Source: a virus
IMG/VR virus record: IMGVR_UViG_3300031673_000171
Location: 1-40,902 of that record
Reading direction: 5' to 3' (one strand)
DNA length: 40,902 nt
Below, one piece after another: positions 8,708 through 17,312 of the stretch. The translations under genes were made by a program, and so were the position numbers. Position 1 is the stretch's first letter. Each line of letters starts with the position of its first letter. Below the pieces are notes generated by a model, which saw only the letters and a list, made by a program, of their open reading frames with translations, did not search any database and was not told the DNA's origin.

Positions 8708-9027
8708 GCGTCTCTCCTAGCGGCATCCACTGCCTTGGTGCGCGAACCAGCCTCGACGATGCGCTTACCTTCCCAGAGGATCGCCTCGTCGAGCTTCGTG
8801 ATGACAAACGCGCGGCTACGCGACGAGTCCACGGACATCAAAGCCCGCGCCTGATCGGCGCAGACCTTGAGAACATCTACGAGTTGAACACCGTTGACCC
8901 CGTAGGCGGGAGCAGGCCCACTCTGGAACTGAATCGAGAGATGATTCTCGATCTCAGCAACGTCCCAGACGTTGTTTTCCTGCCCCCAGCCTCCTGGGGA
9001 ATGAACGTAGCGCGCATCGGTGAGCAT
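8704..9027 (-). CDS. Small protein of unknown function between tail tube and gp26-like genes
   Basis: A 107-residue protein starting at ATG 9027 after a very strong site (AGGAGG, 6 nt spacing). No family is firmly recognised. The N-terminus is aromatic and acidic (YVHSPGGWGQENNVWDV). The C-terminal half is helical, with SRSRAFVITKLDEAILWEGK at about 69-88. That pattern (R-x-x-A-x-x-x-T-K-L-x-E-A-x-x-W) resembles the helical core of small Acb2/Tad1-type sponge proteins, which sequester cyclic nucleotide immune signals. The resemblance is weak. Its place in the tail operon argues equally for a tail assembly factor. The stop overlaps the next ATG by 4 nt. Confidence 0.7.
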   Translation of the reverse strand: MLTDARYVHSPGGWGQENNVWDVAEIENHLSIQFQSGPAPAYGVNGVQLVDVLKVCADQARALMSVDSSRSRAFVITKLDEAILWEGKRIVEAGSRTKAVDAARRDA

Positions 9028-9092
9028 TTTGCTCCTCCTGCCTCCTGTTGAGGCTGCTTCGTTTCGTCAAATTGTGAAAGCGGAGTCTACTA
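9028..9092 (-). other. 65 nt gap between tail tube gene and next gene
   Basis: This gap holds the strong ribosome binding site of the downstream gene. A TTGACG hexamer is present but has no convincing -10 partner, so no promoter is called. I see no hairpin with a T-run. Confidence 0.5.
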
Positions 9093-9650
9093 CTAGCCCA
9101 TAACCGGTGCTAGTAGGTTTTGGTCCCAAATCACGCGGTCGCAGGAGAACGTCATATCCATGGTGAGGATGTCACCTGTGTTGAAGTCCATGCCAATGTC
9201 CGGCATCTTCGTGGGGAAGAGACCTTCCAACGACGCTGTGCGCTCACCCTGGCCGTCCGACTGGAACAACACGAGAGTGCCAGTGGTCTTCACGACGCCC
9301 ATGGGCAGCATCAAACCAGACTCCTCGTTGTAGACCAGCGACATCCACTGGTAGAGAAGGCGCCGCGTGCCTGCCAGTGGGAAGTCGCGGAACTGTGCCA
9401 TGATGTCCCCCTGCGGACCAGGTCGGGTCGCGTAGTGTGCGTTGCCGTTGAGATAAGGCAACTCAGCCTTGCCGACATCCCGCCCAGGAACCGAGAACGA
9501 CGCAAGACTGAGGATCAACACCTCTTTGGCGCCGGGAATGAGTTGATCCAGGTTCAACTCCAACATCCCCATGTTCTGCTTCTGGACATTCCAGATGCCG
9601 CCAGCCTGAGCGGCGAACGCACCTGAGTATCTGTACTGTGATACGGGCAT
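9093..9650 (-). CDS. Tail tube protein, gp19-like
   Basis: A 185-residue protein of the right size and position for the tube of a contractile tail. It starts at ATG 9650 after AAGGAGG with 8 nt spacing. Typical features are an N-terminal loop region, the central strand pair AKEVLILSLASFSVPGRDVG, the aromatic-rich YNEESGLMLP segment, and a final beta hairpin (MDFNTGDILTMDMTFSCDRV) that matches the gp19-family ending in which the inner-barrel strands close. It lies directly downstream of the sheath gene, as in T4 (18-19). Subunits stack as hexamers around the tape measure and form the DNA channel. Confidence 0.88.
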   Translation of the reverse strand: MPVSQYRYSGAFAAQAGGIWNVQKQNMGMLELNLDQLIPGAKEVLILSLASFSVPGRDVGKAELPYLNGNAHYATRPGPQGDIMAQFRDFPLAGTRRLLYQWMSLVYNEESGLMLPMGVVKTTGTLVLFQSDGQGERTASLEGLFPTKMPDIGMDFNTGDILTMDMTFSCDRVIWDQNLLAPVMG

Positions 9651-9663
9651 GTCTTATGCCTCC

Positions 9664-12600
9664 TTAACCGGCGGCGCTGACGTCAGAGAAGTCAGCACCA
9701 GTGGGGGTGAGAACAATGTCGAACTCCAAGAACTCGACGGCGCGGGCAGGCTTGATGAATATCTTAGCCTTCACGGTGAGGTTGTCGATGTCGCTAGCCG
9801 TGGTGGTAGTGCCGTCCACGAGCACGAACGCGTCCTGCAGACCGCGACGCTCGATTATGGGCTTGAGCACCTTGTCGATAGCGGCCTTGATCTCCCTCCA
9901 CAAGATCGTGTCGTTCAACTCAAAGAGGAAGTCCTTTGAGATGTTGTCCACGTCGTTCATGATCTTGTTGACAGTCCACCGCACGTTGATGCGGTCGAGC
10001 GCCGTCGGAGAACGCTGCGCAGTGCGCTGACCGACTAGCTGCAGTCCACGGCCCTGCTGCACTGCGATGACGTTGATGACCTCTGTGCGCGCTCCGACCT
10101 GTCCGTAGACCAGGTTGCGATCATCCAACTCAGTTGAGTACTTCACCGCGTCGGCGAGCACACGACCGCGTCGTCCGCCAGCGATTGGGAACCACGGTGC
10201 CGCTACGTTGTCGGTATTCGCCACGAGCGTAGCCATGTCACCATCCGGCGGCTCGATCACCGTCTCGTTGGTGTAGTTGTCGAGGTACTGCAGCCACGGG
10301 TCGAAGATCGCAAGCTGGTTGCTGTTGATTGGCACCTGTGGCGGGAAGGGAACGAGGGCAGTCGGCACCGGAGGAAGACCAGGCCCACTGTTGTACTCAG
10401 CGTTGACGAAGTCACGCGTCTCGAAAACTTCATCAGCCTCTGGGCACGGTACGATGCCGATTGCACGGCGACCATTCCGCTCGACCAGCGTTTGGAGCGC
10501 AGTGATGACGGGTGCATGCCACTGACCGGGAATCATGATCCAGTCGAGCGCGACCACCTCGTGATTGCGGAAGTGCTGCAGCCCGGTGTAGGTGTTGCCC
10601 ACCTTCGCACCGACGACGTCCGCGTTGGTGAACGCACCGGACAGGCCGATGGATTGCGGAGCCGTAAGGTCGATGTCAAGAAACCCAGCTTCGTCGGTCG
10701 AGTTGAGTCGGATGAAGTCCGAGCCGTTGAGAGGATCGTTGACCGCCTCGACGAGACTGGCGATGTCAGGTTGCTGCCCGAACGATTCGATGGCGGTGGT
10801 CGCGAAGAAGACCCGACACCGAAGAGTCCCAACAAGGGAGGGGTCCGAATCGACGACGACGTAGAAACCTTCCGTCATGATCGTGCGTTCGTTCTCGATG
10901 TCTCCTGGGTAACGCGCGGTCGCGTGAATGACGACGTCATCCGCCGTGACGACAACAGCCTCATCCAACGCCGGGGCGCCGGTCCACTGAATCGAAGTGG
11001 CACCCGTTCGGTAGTCGAGGAAGTTGTCTGGATCACTCGGCAATGCGACGTTCTGCGTCCAGTGATCCGCGTCGGCGCTAATGCCGAGCGTTCCGAAGGC
11101 AACTTGCGGGTCACCCGCACCAGCGCTTGACGCTTGCGCAGTTTGAAGCGCGACCAGTCGGTCATCCTGTCGCCGGTAGGGGGCGCTGGACAGTTGACCA
11201 GTGAAGACGGTCGTAGTGCCGTCACCGAAGCCGAGGATGTCGGCTGGCATGTAGACGGCGGTCAGCGCCCCGTTGTCGCGCACGTTGAACGTGTTCGCAC
11301 CCGTAGGCACCAGGTCCAACTCGATGGAGAACTCTCCTGTGACGTGGTCGAGCCAGTTGGTGCTGTTGTAGGCGTTCGCCAACGTCGGCGTGTCGAGGTT
11401 CATGCCAGCGGCGTTGGGCGTCGTGTCCGCGATGAACTGTGGACCCATCCCACGCACCGCGCGGCGAGCCTGCCGAAAGGGTGTGGACGTGTAGTCGGCG
11501 CTGATGGATGCCGTCGCCGTGATCGCGGCGCTCGCCGTGACGCTCCACGCACCCGTTGTGTAGTCGAGCGCACCAGTCACTGCGGTTGCACGAGGATCGC
11601 CGCGCGGCCTGTCAAGCCAACCACCGACACCGCTGTCGTAGAGAGTCTCGGGACTGCCCGAAACGTCTGAGATGGTCAACGCCACGGTGCCGGGTTGGAT
11701 CGGCAGAGGAAGGCGTGACGCTCCGGGGTCGGTGTCCGCTGCTAGCGCATCGCCACCAGCGTCAGACGGCTGCGCGAGGTGCTGCTTCGATCCGTTGACA
11801 CCACCCGGAACAGCGCCGCCACCCAGGTTGATGATCTGGATGTCATAGGTCGCTTCGATCTGCGCGGCGGTGACTGCGGGAAAAGCGACGGCCCCTACTG
11901 GATCCCACGTGGTGACAGCCCACACACCCGTGCGGTAGTTGATGGTGCCGACAACAGCGGTGCCAGCACCACCAGGCAACGTAGTGAACCCACCGAATCC
12001 GTCATCGTAGATCACCGGAGGTACGGCATCGGTGGGATGCGTCGGCGTCAGCGCGACCGTGCCGGGGACGATCCACCCCGCGAGCGTCTTGAGCGTTGCA
12101 ACGGAGCTTGCAGCACCGACCGCACTTAGAACGGCGTCTCCGCTGACCTCGTCGATGGGAACAGTGATGACTGCCTTGTTGCCGTTGAACCATCCAGGCG
12201 CAAGGCTGAACCGCGAGAGGTTGCCTGCGTAGGTGCCGAGACCGGCGACGGTAGCGCCGACCAACTCAGTGGCGCCCTTGATCCAGATGGCATCGATGGC
12301 CCCACCCGCGAAGAATGTCGAGGCCGACGGCGTGATGTCGAGGCCAAAGTTCCCAGTGCGATAATCGATGTAGCCAGTGGCGCCTGCGCTGGTCAGGATC
12401 CCGAAGCCAGCACCGCCAGGAGCGTAGGACAGGTCACCGTCGTCCGACGCCTCGACGAACGACGCGGCACCGACCTCCGCGCGCACTGTGAACGTGCCAG
12501 GCACGACCGCAGTTCCCACGGAACCGTAGACGCGCTGCTGACCAGCTAGCACGGCATCGATGGTTCGGATGTTCTCCCACTCGCGCGAGCCAGTGATCGA

Positions 12601-13272
12601 GTCGAGCTTTCCGAAGAACTTGCGACCAGCCACACCGCTCGTCGTGCTCGACGTGCTGTCGCTCTTGGCGAAGGCGCCATCATCTCCACCGTTGAAGGCT
12701 TTCGGGTCCAGTGCGCCCGTGACGACATTGAGCGTCTGCGCTGGGAACGTCGCACCAGCACCCGGAGCAAGCTGCACCTGAATGCGCTCCGAGTTGTTGT
12801 TGATGTTGGTCTCGATGGTTCCGTTGGTCAGTCCGATGAACTGCTCATCCGACAGCACGCCGTCCTGGTAGACCTGGACGTTGTACGACGTCGTCCCGTT
12901 ATGGATGATAGCGACCTCAAGAAAGCCGTTGTTGGCCCACGAACCTGGGCTCGCCGCCGTGAGCAGAAGGATGGGCGTGAGCCCGTCTGCCGCGTAGAGG
13001 GTCAGGGTTGCCGTAGCGAGGTTGTCGCCTGCGATGCGAACGAACTTAGCCTGGTTGCCGCGACGGAAGTAGCGGATCAAACCTCGCTGCGCATACATGC
13101 GGTCGACAGGGCGTCCATGGAAACTAACGAAGTTGCCTTCATCAGTGAAGTCGTTCAGTTGGTTGACTTGGCCCTTAGTGGCTGGGCCTACGCATCCCAT
13201 CACAGCGTTCGTGGTGCGAGGGGCGTAGAGCGTTAGGTCAGTGACCCTGATGAAAGTTTGCGGTGCGACCAT
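9664..13272 (-). CDS. Tail sheath protein, giant form with inserted beta modules
   Basis: This 1202-residue protein is about twice the length of T4 gp18 (659). The conserved sheath core is split. Residues 1 to about 250 hold the N-terminal domain (DEGNFVSFHGRPVDRMYAQR, then YFRRGNQAKFVRIAG). Residues from about 790 hold the C-terminal domain, ending in the handshake region (GRRGRVLADAVKYSTELDDR, INVRWTVNKIMNDVDNISKD, AKIFIKPARAVEFLEFDIVL). Between them lie four clear copies and one degenerate copy of a beta module with the signature [IL]-[DN]-Y-x-T-G (302-307, 444-449, 569-574, 752-757; degenerate LDHVTG at 641). These probably project from the outer sheath surface, as protrusion domains do in other sheaths. 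The ATG follows GGAGG with 8 nt spacing. Confidence 0.92.
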   Translation of the reverse strand: MVAPQTFIRVTDLTLYAPRTTNAVMGCVGPATKGQVNQLNDFTDEGNFVSFHGRPVDRMYAQRGLIRYFRRGNQAKFVRIAGDNLATATLTLYAADGLTPILLLTAASPGSWANNGFLEVAIIHNGTTSYNVQVYQDGVLSDEQFIGLTNGTIETNINNNSERIQVQLAPGAGATFPAQTLNVVTGALDPKAFNGGDDGAFAKSDSTSSTTSGVAGRKFFGKLDSITGSREWENIRTIDAVLAGQQRVYGSVGTAVVPGTFTVRAEVGAASFVEASDDGDLSYAPGGAGFGILTSAGATGYIDYRTGNFGLDITPSASTFFAGGAIDAIWIKGATELVGATVAGLGTYAGNLSRFSLAPGWFNGNKAVITVPIDEVSGDAVLSAVGAASSVATLKTLAGWIVPGTVALTPTHPTDAVPPVIYDDGFGGFTTLPGGAGTAVVGTINYRTGVWAVTTWDPVGAVAFPAVTAAQIEATYDIQIINLGGGAVPGGVNGSKQHLAQPSDAGGDALAADTDPGASRLPLPIQPGTVALTISDVSGSPETLYDSGVGGWLDRPRGDPRATAVTGALDYTTGAWSVTASAAITATASISADYTSTPFRQARRAVRGMGPQFIADTTPNAAGMNLDTPTLANAYNSTNWLDHVTGEFSIELDLVPTGANTFNVRDNGALTAVYMPADILGFGDGTTTVFTGQLSSAPYRRQDDRLVALQTAQASSAGAGDPQVAFGTLGISADADHWTQNVALPSDPDNFLDYRTGATSIQWTGAPALDEAVVVTADDVVIHATARYPGDIENERTIMTEGFYVVVDSDPSLVGTLRCRVFFATTAIESFGQQPDIASLVEAVNDPLNGSDFIRLNSTDEAGFLDIDLTAPQSIGLSGAFTNADVVGAKVGNTYTGLQHFRNHEVVALDWIMIPGQWHAPVITALQTLVERNGRRAIGIVPCPEADEVFETRDFVNAEYNSGPGLPPVPTALVPFPPQVPINSNQLAIFDPWLQYLDNYTNETVIEPPDGDMATLVANTDNVAAPWFPIAGGRRGRVLADAVKYSTELDDRNLVYGQVGARTEVINVIAVQQGRGLQLVGQRTAQRSPTALDRINVRWTVNKIMNDVDNISKDFLFELNDTILWREIKAAIDKVLKPIIERRGLQDAFVLVDGTTTTASDIDNLTVKAKIFIKPARAVEFLEFDIVLTPTGADFSDVSAAG

Positions 13273-13275
13273 TTA

Positions 13276-13989
13276 CTAGTCCTCCAAGCCGACGTTGAGT
13301 GTCGTCAGGACTGCCTGAGACGACTCTTCCACTATGTCAATGGTGATGTCACGCACGATGCGCGATTCTTCCGGTCTGTAAGGCATGTAGAACTCGTATC
13401 TACCCGACCACGTGCGGCGTACTTCTTTGCTGCCTTGCGCTCGTTCGATACTCGTGTTGTCGATCCATCCACTCGTCACCAAATGACCACGCGTCTTACC
13501 GTAGTGTCTGGCGTGCTTGACTACGTCGAAGGGGGGACGATACCACCTCTCCAGAGTCCAGTCGATGGGTAGGTAGACGCTCTCGTTGGGAAACAAAAGC
13601 TCAAGCTGGAACTGCACCGACTCAGCGATGCCGTGCCCGCCCTCACCGCACCACAAATCTACGTGGATGTCTGATGTCATAGGGCGTGGGAAGCGCATCC
13701 TAAGCGCGGTGCCCGATACCTTGTCGACGCTGAATTTCCCAGTCCACCCCCGGCTGTCGCGCTGCGCGTCGTACTGCGGCTCAGTGCGCCAGATGGACAT
13801 GAACGGAACAGGCACCGGCCCGTCCTCGATCTGCTGCTTCGTGAGCGTTCCCTGCATCCTCGATTTGAAAACCTTGGCGGCTTCTGTGTGCGCGCGATCC
13901 GGGTCAGCGAACACAGTCACGACAGACTTGTCACCCCATCGTGCTTGGGAGAAGAAAGTCCTTAACGGGAAAAACACTGGCGCAAACAT
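13276..13989 (-). CDS. Putative tail terminator / sheath-stabilising completion protein
   Basis: A 237-residue protein encoded immediately upstream of the sheath gene (3 nt gap). Its ATG overlaps the preceding stop as TGATG. It begins MFAPVFFPLR and has the central segment VPVPFMSIWRTEPQYDAQRD, with a beta-rich C-terminus (YEFYMPYRPEESRIVRDITI). Size, N-terminus and place recall gp15-like or gp3-like completion proteins that cap the tube and lock the last sheath ring to the neck. The sequence match to those families is only general, so the role is inferred mainly from synteny. Confidence 0.5.
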   Translation of the reverse strand: MFAPVFFPLRTFFSQARWGDKSVVTVFADPDRAHTEAAKVFKSRMQGTLTKQQIEDGPVPVPFMSIWRTEPQYDAQRDSRGWTGKFSVDKVSGTALRMRFPRPMTSDIHVDLWCGEGGHGIAESVQFQLELLFPNESVYLPIDWTLERWYRPPFDVVKHARHYGKTRGHLVTSGWIDNTSIERAQGSKEVRRTWSGRYEFYMPYRPEESRIVRDITIDIVEESSQAVLTTLNVGLED

Positions 13990-14579
13990 CAGGGAGCCTC
14001 GCGAATTGCAGTACGCAGCGCGACGGCCTGAACTTCAGGTCCCATGCGCCGAAGCTCGCGGCGCACGATGCGGATTACGGGAGCCCAATGCGGGCGCGGC
14101 GGCATGCGACTGGTGCCGAACTCGTGGAATGCGGCGAGCACGCGATGCGTGACACCGGCATCTGGATGCATGCCAGGCTTCGGTCGCACGGTGTAATAGG
14201 TCTTGCCAGCGCGCGTGCCCTTGAACACCTCGATGCCCTCGATGTACGCGCCAGTAGCGATCAGCTTGCGCCCGTCCTGCTCGCGCTGAACTTTGTTCTC
14301 TACAGTGCGCTCTGCGAGCGGTGCGTGCCTGAACGGACGACGGTCGACAGTCTGAATTTCTCGGCGCCTGAGCAGTGGTGGTCGCTCGACTACTACCGCA
14401 CCGGGTCGCGCGGGTGTGACCGCCATGAGCTTGTCGATGATTAGTTCACGACCCTCTTCAGCGAGCACTCGTATCTGCACTAAACCAGCGCGCATAGTCT
14501 CACTGACCACTCGGGCGTGAAACCCAGAGATGACCTCCCGCCCATTCACGGTGTGCGTCACGACGGTTATCCCAGCCAT
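13989..14579 (-). CDS. HK97 gp10-like neck / tail completion protein
   Basis: A 196-residue basic protein. The segment LAAFHEFGTSRMPPRPHWAP near the C-terminus matches the conserved E-x-G-T-x-x-x-P-P-R-P pattern of HK97 gp10-like proteins, which sit at the head-tail joint and connect the neck to the tail. The N-terminal third is helical (ETMRAGLVQIRVLAEEGREL), as expected in that fold. The gene overlaps the upstream neck gene by 13 nt and the downstream gene by 1 nt. The Arg-rich middle section (PPLLRRREIQTVDRRPFRHA) is an insertion of unknown role. Confidence 0.65.
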   Translation of the reverse strand: MAGITVVTHTVNGREVISGFHARVVSETMRAGLVQIRVLAEEGRELIIDKLMAVTPARPGAVVVERPPLLRRREIQTVDRRPFRHAPLAERTVENKVQREQDGRKLIATGAYIEGIEVFKGTRAGKTYYTVRPKPGMHPDAGVTHRVLAAFHEFGTSRMPPRPHWAPVIRIVRRELRRMGPEVQAVALRTAIREAP

Positions 14580-15235
14580 TGAACATCCCTGTGTGCGTGC
14601 GGGACGACCGGGTCGCTGGTTGGTGGTACAAGTTGGTCGATGTTCACGATGGGCTTAGTCGCATCCATGCTCACGACTACGGCGGTGCCTTTCCACACCA
14701 TCACAGTCCCCTGCGGACTCAGTGATGCGCTGTAGTCAGGCTCAAGCTGCTGGATGTAGTGATGCCTGCGTCGAAACATGAAGATGTCTCCGGCACGAGG
14801 AATATAGATCGGGTCTCTGCCTTTGAACGGGCCGTCACTGTGTCCGGTCTTCTCTTCGTCAGTGAGCGTCGCATCTCGATCATCTACAGTGCCAAACTGG
14901 ACACCAAGACGCCGACACTCCGAGCGACTGATTGCTAGAACAATCTCCCCAGTAGTTTCGACGACGCCACGGACCTTGCCCTTTTGCTTGCCGGAGTCAT
15001 CTACGAACAGATGCACGCCGTGAGGCCCATCATACTTGCGATAGATTTCAGGCGTCTCGTAATAGGTCTCTTCTGGGGAGATGCCGCCGCTGTCCTCGAT
15101 GTTGAGGAGCCGCCAGAACCACTTGAGCGGGATGTTTCGCCGGTCGTGCTTGCTCTGTATAGAAAGCGAAACGATCTCATGGCGCGAAAAACGCGCAGGC
15201 CACAGGCCACGGTCATAGGATGACGTCTCGCTCAC
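14567..15235 (-). CDS. Putative head-tail adaptor (neck) protein
   Basis: A 222-residue protein starting at GTG 15235 after AAGGGG. The sequence has a beta-rich C-terminal half with YIPRAGDIFMFRRRHHYIQQ and GTVMVWKGTAVVVSMD, a small-barrel pattern common in neck and connector proteins, but I do not recognise a specific family. It precedes the HK97 gp10-like gene and overlaps it by 13 nt. It follows the membrane-protein pair after a 92 nt gap. The role in joining head and tail is inferred from synteny only. Confidence 0.5.
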   Translation of the reverse strand: MSETSSYDRGLWPARFSRHEIVSLSIQSKHDRRNIPLKWFWRLLNIEDSGGISPEETYYETPEIYRKYDGPHGVHLFVDDSGKQKGKVRGVVETTGEIVLAISRSECRRLGVQFGTVDDRDATLTDEEKTGHSDGPFKGRDPIYIPRAGDIFMFRRRHHYIQQLEPDYSASLSPQGTVMVWKGTAVVVSMDATKPIVNIDQLVPPTSDPVVPHAHRDVQWLG

Positions 15236-15327
15236 GCGGCCCCTTCTGCGCCGACAGCGTTAATGCTGCCGTCTCGCCAGAACCACCCCAATCGTAGCGA
15301 CTGATCCGACTACCTACAAGAACCCGT
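15236..15327 (-). other. 92 nt gap between holin-like gene and neck genes
   Basis: This is one of the longer gene-free stretches. On the minus strand it contains a weak hairpin (CGGCAGC / GCTGTCG around an A/T-rich loop near 15260-15280) without a following T-run. It also holds the AAGGGG site before the GTG at 15235. No promoter hexamers are convincing. Confidence 0.4.
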
Positions 15328-15588
15328 CTACGCGGATGGAGGGGCGGGCGCAGCAGACGCAGCGGGCTGCGCATCAGCGGCGGTGATGTGTAGCTTGGCT
15401 TTGGCCTTGCCGAAGTCGGCGATGCCCTGGCTGGCGAGGTACGCCATTGCCAACGGAATCAGCTTCGCGGCCAGCCACTCACTCGTCTCCGGGTCCATGC
15501 CTAGCCTGACGGCCAGAGTCACAGCGGCGGTGGTAGCCATCACCAAGAACTTCTTGGAGGTCAGCAGTTCTTTGAGCATGTCTTTCAT
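15328..15588 (-). CDS. Holin-like small membrane protein
   Basis: An 86-residue protein starting at ATG 15588, which forms an ATGA overlap with the upstream gene and follows a GAGGAAGAAG site. There are two hydrophobic segments, about 13-29 (KFLVMATTAAVTLAV) and about 37-53 (WLAAKLIPLAMAYLASQ). They are followed by GIADFGKAKAK, an ending common in phage holins with two membrane helices, and a Pro/Ala-rich tail. Holins permeabilise the inner membrane at lysis. No endolysin or spanin is recognised next to it, so a virion or other membrane role cannot be excluded. Confidence 0.6.
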   Translation of the reverse strand: MKDMLKELLTSKKFLVMATTAAVTLAVRLGMDPETSEWLAAKLIPLAMAYLASQGIADFGKAKAKLHITAADAQPAASAAPAPPSA

Positions 15589-16019
15589 CGTTCTTCTTCC
15601 TCTTTTGTTGGGACCAACTGCGGCCACCACAACGCACCACAGATGAACCCAGCCAATGCAGCGACCAGGTTAGCAAACTGAAACGTGGGCAGTGAGTGCG
15701 CGAGGTTTATCAAATCACGCAGCACCACCAGTGCCGTCACGGAGGTGAGCTTCGTGAACTGTAGGTTTCGATCCTCTCCCGGCCGATTCCAAAACAGATG
15801 ACCCATGATGCCCATAAGAACAAACGGCAGCGTCAGCCAATCGTGCGAGAGGTCACGAAGCAACTCGCTAATCGTGTCGTCCTTCACATCGTTGTGGGCT
15901 ACGTCGATGTCCCAGACCAGCAAAATCACCGTGAACATCACAAGCATCACCGCTGTGATCTTTCGCAGCTTCGCAGCCTTGGTGCGCTGTGTCGCCGTCA
16001 CGTTCTCTGGTGCGCTCAT
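15585..16019 (-). CDS. Multi-pass membrane protein of unknown function
   Basis: A 144-residue protein. The chosen ATG at 16019 overlaps the previous stop as ATGA; an upstream start at 16052 lies inside the preceding gene and is less likely. Hydrophobic segments at about 21-37, 62-77, 89-101 and 115-132 suggest three or four membrane helices, with NDVKDDTISELLRDLSHDW between the first two and a Glu-rich end (KEEEER). Coupling to the holin-like gene suggests a lysis or membrane role, perhaps a second holin or an antiholin. I do not recognise a named family. Confidence 0.6.
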   Translation of the reverse strand: MSAPENVTATQRTKAAKLRKITAVMLVMFTVILLVWDIDVAHNDVKDDTISELLRDLSHDWLTLPFVLMGIMGHLFWNRPGEDRNLQFTKLTSVTALVVLRDLINLAHSLPTFQFANLVAALAGFICGALWWPQLVPTKEEEER

Positions 16020-16936
16020 ACCGTCTTCTTCCGCGCGAGAGTCATGCGACACGCGACCTCAACAGACCCTGCCCCGATCTCGCGATGCAACGTGAAGACG
16101 AAGACCCAGTGCGGGAGCAACTTCTTGCCCTTGAGCGCGCTCGGCGCAATGGATCCTCCGATCAAGCACGGGAGCTTGTTCGCCTGTCTCGCGAGAGGCA
16201 GTTCCGCATCGAACAGGTTGTAGGCACCGTCTGGGGCAGAGGGATCCGCCACAGGGGTGATCGACGGTGTCGTATCGGGATCCCAATTCCAATAGCCCGT
16301 CCCGTCGCTCGGGATCGGGACCAGATCGGTGTTGATCTCACCCGCAGTCAGAGCCGCGCCGTCAACGTCCCAGTCGCCGTCGCCGAGGGGCGCGGGCACG
16401 ATGATGCTGAACGGGCCGACGCTGACCTTGTTTGCGTTCCCGTCGTGTGTCCCCGTCTTGTCCGTAGGGGCTGACGCAGGCGCTTTCACATCCATGCTGA
16501 CGTAGTCGGTGTAGTTCGCACCTATCGCCGCGATAGCGCCACCCAGGATGTAGACGTGTTCAATGAACTGGCCCTCGACGGCGGTATCTCCCGTGTCCGT
16601 TTTCTTCAGCGCGATCAACGCGCCGCCGCCGCGCGCTCCAGTAGCCACGTCGTCAAATGCCCCAGTCAGATAAAGCACGTAGCCGGGCGGGACGATGCTC
16701 GGCTGGTAGATCGGGGTCTTGGCACTCGTCTGAGGGAAGCTCGCGACCGACCCATCGGGGCTGACGATGTTGACCTCGTTCGGGCCGAACGTCTCCACTA
16801 CGTTCACCGAATCCGGTGTGACGGTGTGCCCCGTATCGACGGGGCAAGTGGTGGGCTCGGGGTCGCCTTCTGGAAGGTAGTGATCCTTCCAGAGACCCTC
16901 AGTCGAGCAATGAATCGTGTAGTGCGCTATTTTCAT
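16016..16936 (-). CDS. Virion-type protein of unknown function
   Basis: A 306-residue protein starting at ATG 16936. The N-terminus has HCSTEGLWKDHYLPEGDPEP followed by TCPVDTGHTV, which looks like a small cysteine-containing entry domain. The remainder is Gly/Asp/Pro-rich and beta-like, as in decoration and fibre proteins, and includes CLIGGSIAPSALKGKKLLPH near the end. It stands in a block of fibre-like genes and is coupled to the membrane-protein pair downstream (ATGA). No family is recognised. The role as a virion component is inferred from composition and position. Confidence 0.6.
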   Translation of the reverse strand: MKIAHYTIHCSTEGLWKDHYLPEGDPEPTTCPVDTGHTVTPDSVNVVETFGPNEVNIVSPDGSVASFPQTSAKTPIYQPSIVPPGYVLYLTGAFDDVATGARGGGALIALKKTDTGDTAVEGQFIEHVYILGGAIAAIGANYTDYVSMDVKAPASAPTDKTGTHDGNANKVSVGPFSIIVPAPLGDGDWDVDGAALTAGEINTDLVPIPSDGTGYWNWDPDTTPSITPVADPSAPDGAYNLFDAELPLARQANKLPCLIGGSIAPSALKGKKLLPHWVFVFTLHREIGAGSVEVACRMTLARKKTV

Positions 16937-16940
16937 TTGA

Positions 16941-17312
16941 CTACCACTTGATTGCTACTGTGCCTGCCGCCACTTGATCGCCACCCGTGCCGGATACGCG
17001 CTTGACCTGTAGCACCCAGATCGCGGGATCAGTCGAGACGTTGGCGAGCGCACCGAGGTCGCAGAATGCAGGGTTGGTCGCCGTGAGGGTGATGTCGCTA
17101 GCGATCATCTGTGCGTTGGTGTAGTCGTAGATCCTCATGCCCGCCACGGCACCTGGATCGACTACGCCGCCGATGACCTTGATCTTGGTCGGGATCCCTA
17201 GATCGTCGGAGCCCAGGAATCCGAACACGCCCACGGTCTGCCAGGACGCGCCGCTCGTGAGCACCTGTGGGAAAGAAACCTGCTCCCACGCATCGCTTCT
17301 GTTGACCGGCAT
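16941..17312 (-). CDS. Small beta-rich virion-type protein
   Basis: A 123-residue protein starting at ATG 17312, which overlaps the preceding stop as TAATG. The sequence alternates short hydrophobic strands (WQTVGVFGFLG, KIKVIGGVV, WVLQVKRVSG) with Gly/Asp loops, suggesting a single beta-sandwich such as a fibre accessory or head decoration protein. No catalytic motif or membrane segment is visible. It lies between the three-repeat fibre-type gene and a larger virion-type gene, so a shared appendage is possible. Confidence 0.55.
   Translation of the reverse strand: MPVNRSDAWEQVSFPQVLTSGASWQTVGVFGFLGSDDLGIPTKIKVIGGVVDPGAVAGMRIYDYTNAQMIASDITLTATNPAFCDLGALANVSTDPAIWVLQVKRVSGTGGDQVAAGTVAIKW

Noticed and set aside
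9028-9092. A possible promoter with TTGACG
   Set aside because: No -10 hexamer at a suitable distance; the sequence is explained by the ribosome binding site of the next gene. T4-type late promoter TATAAATA was not seen either.
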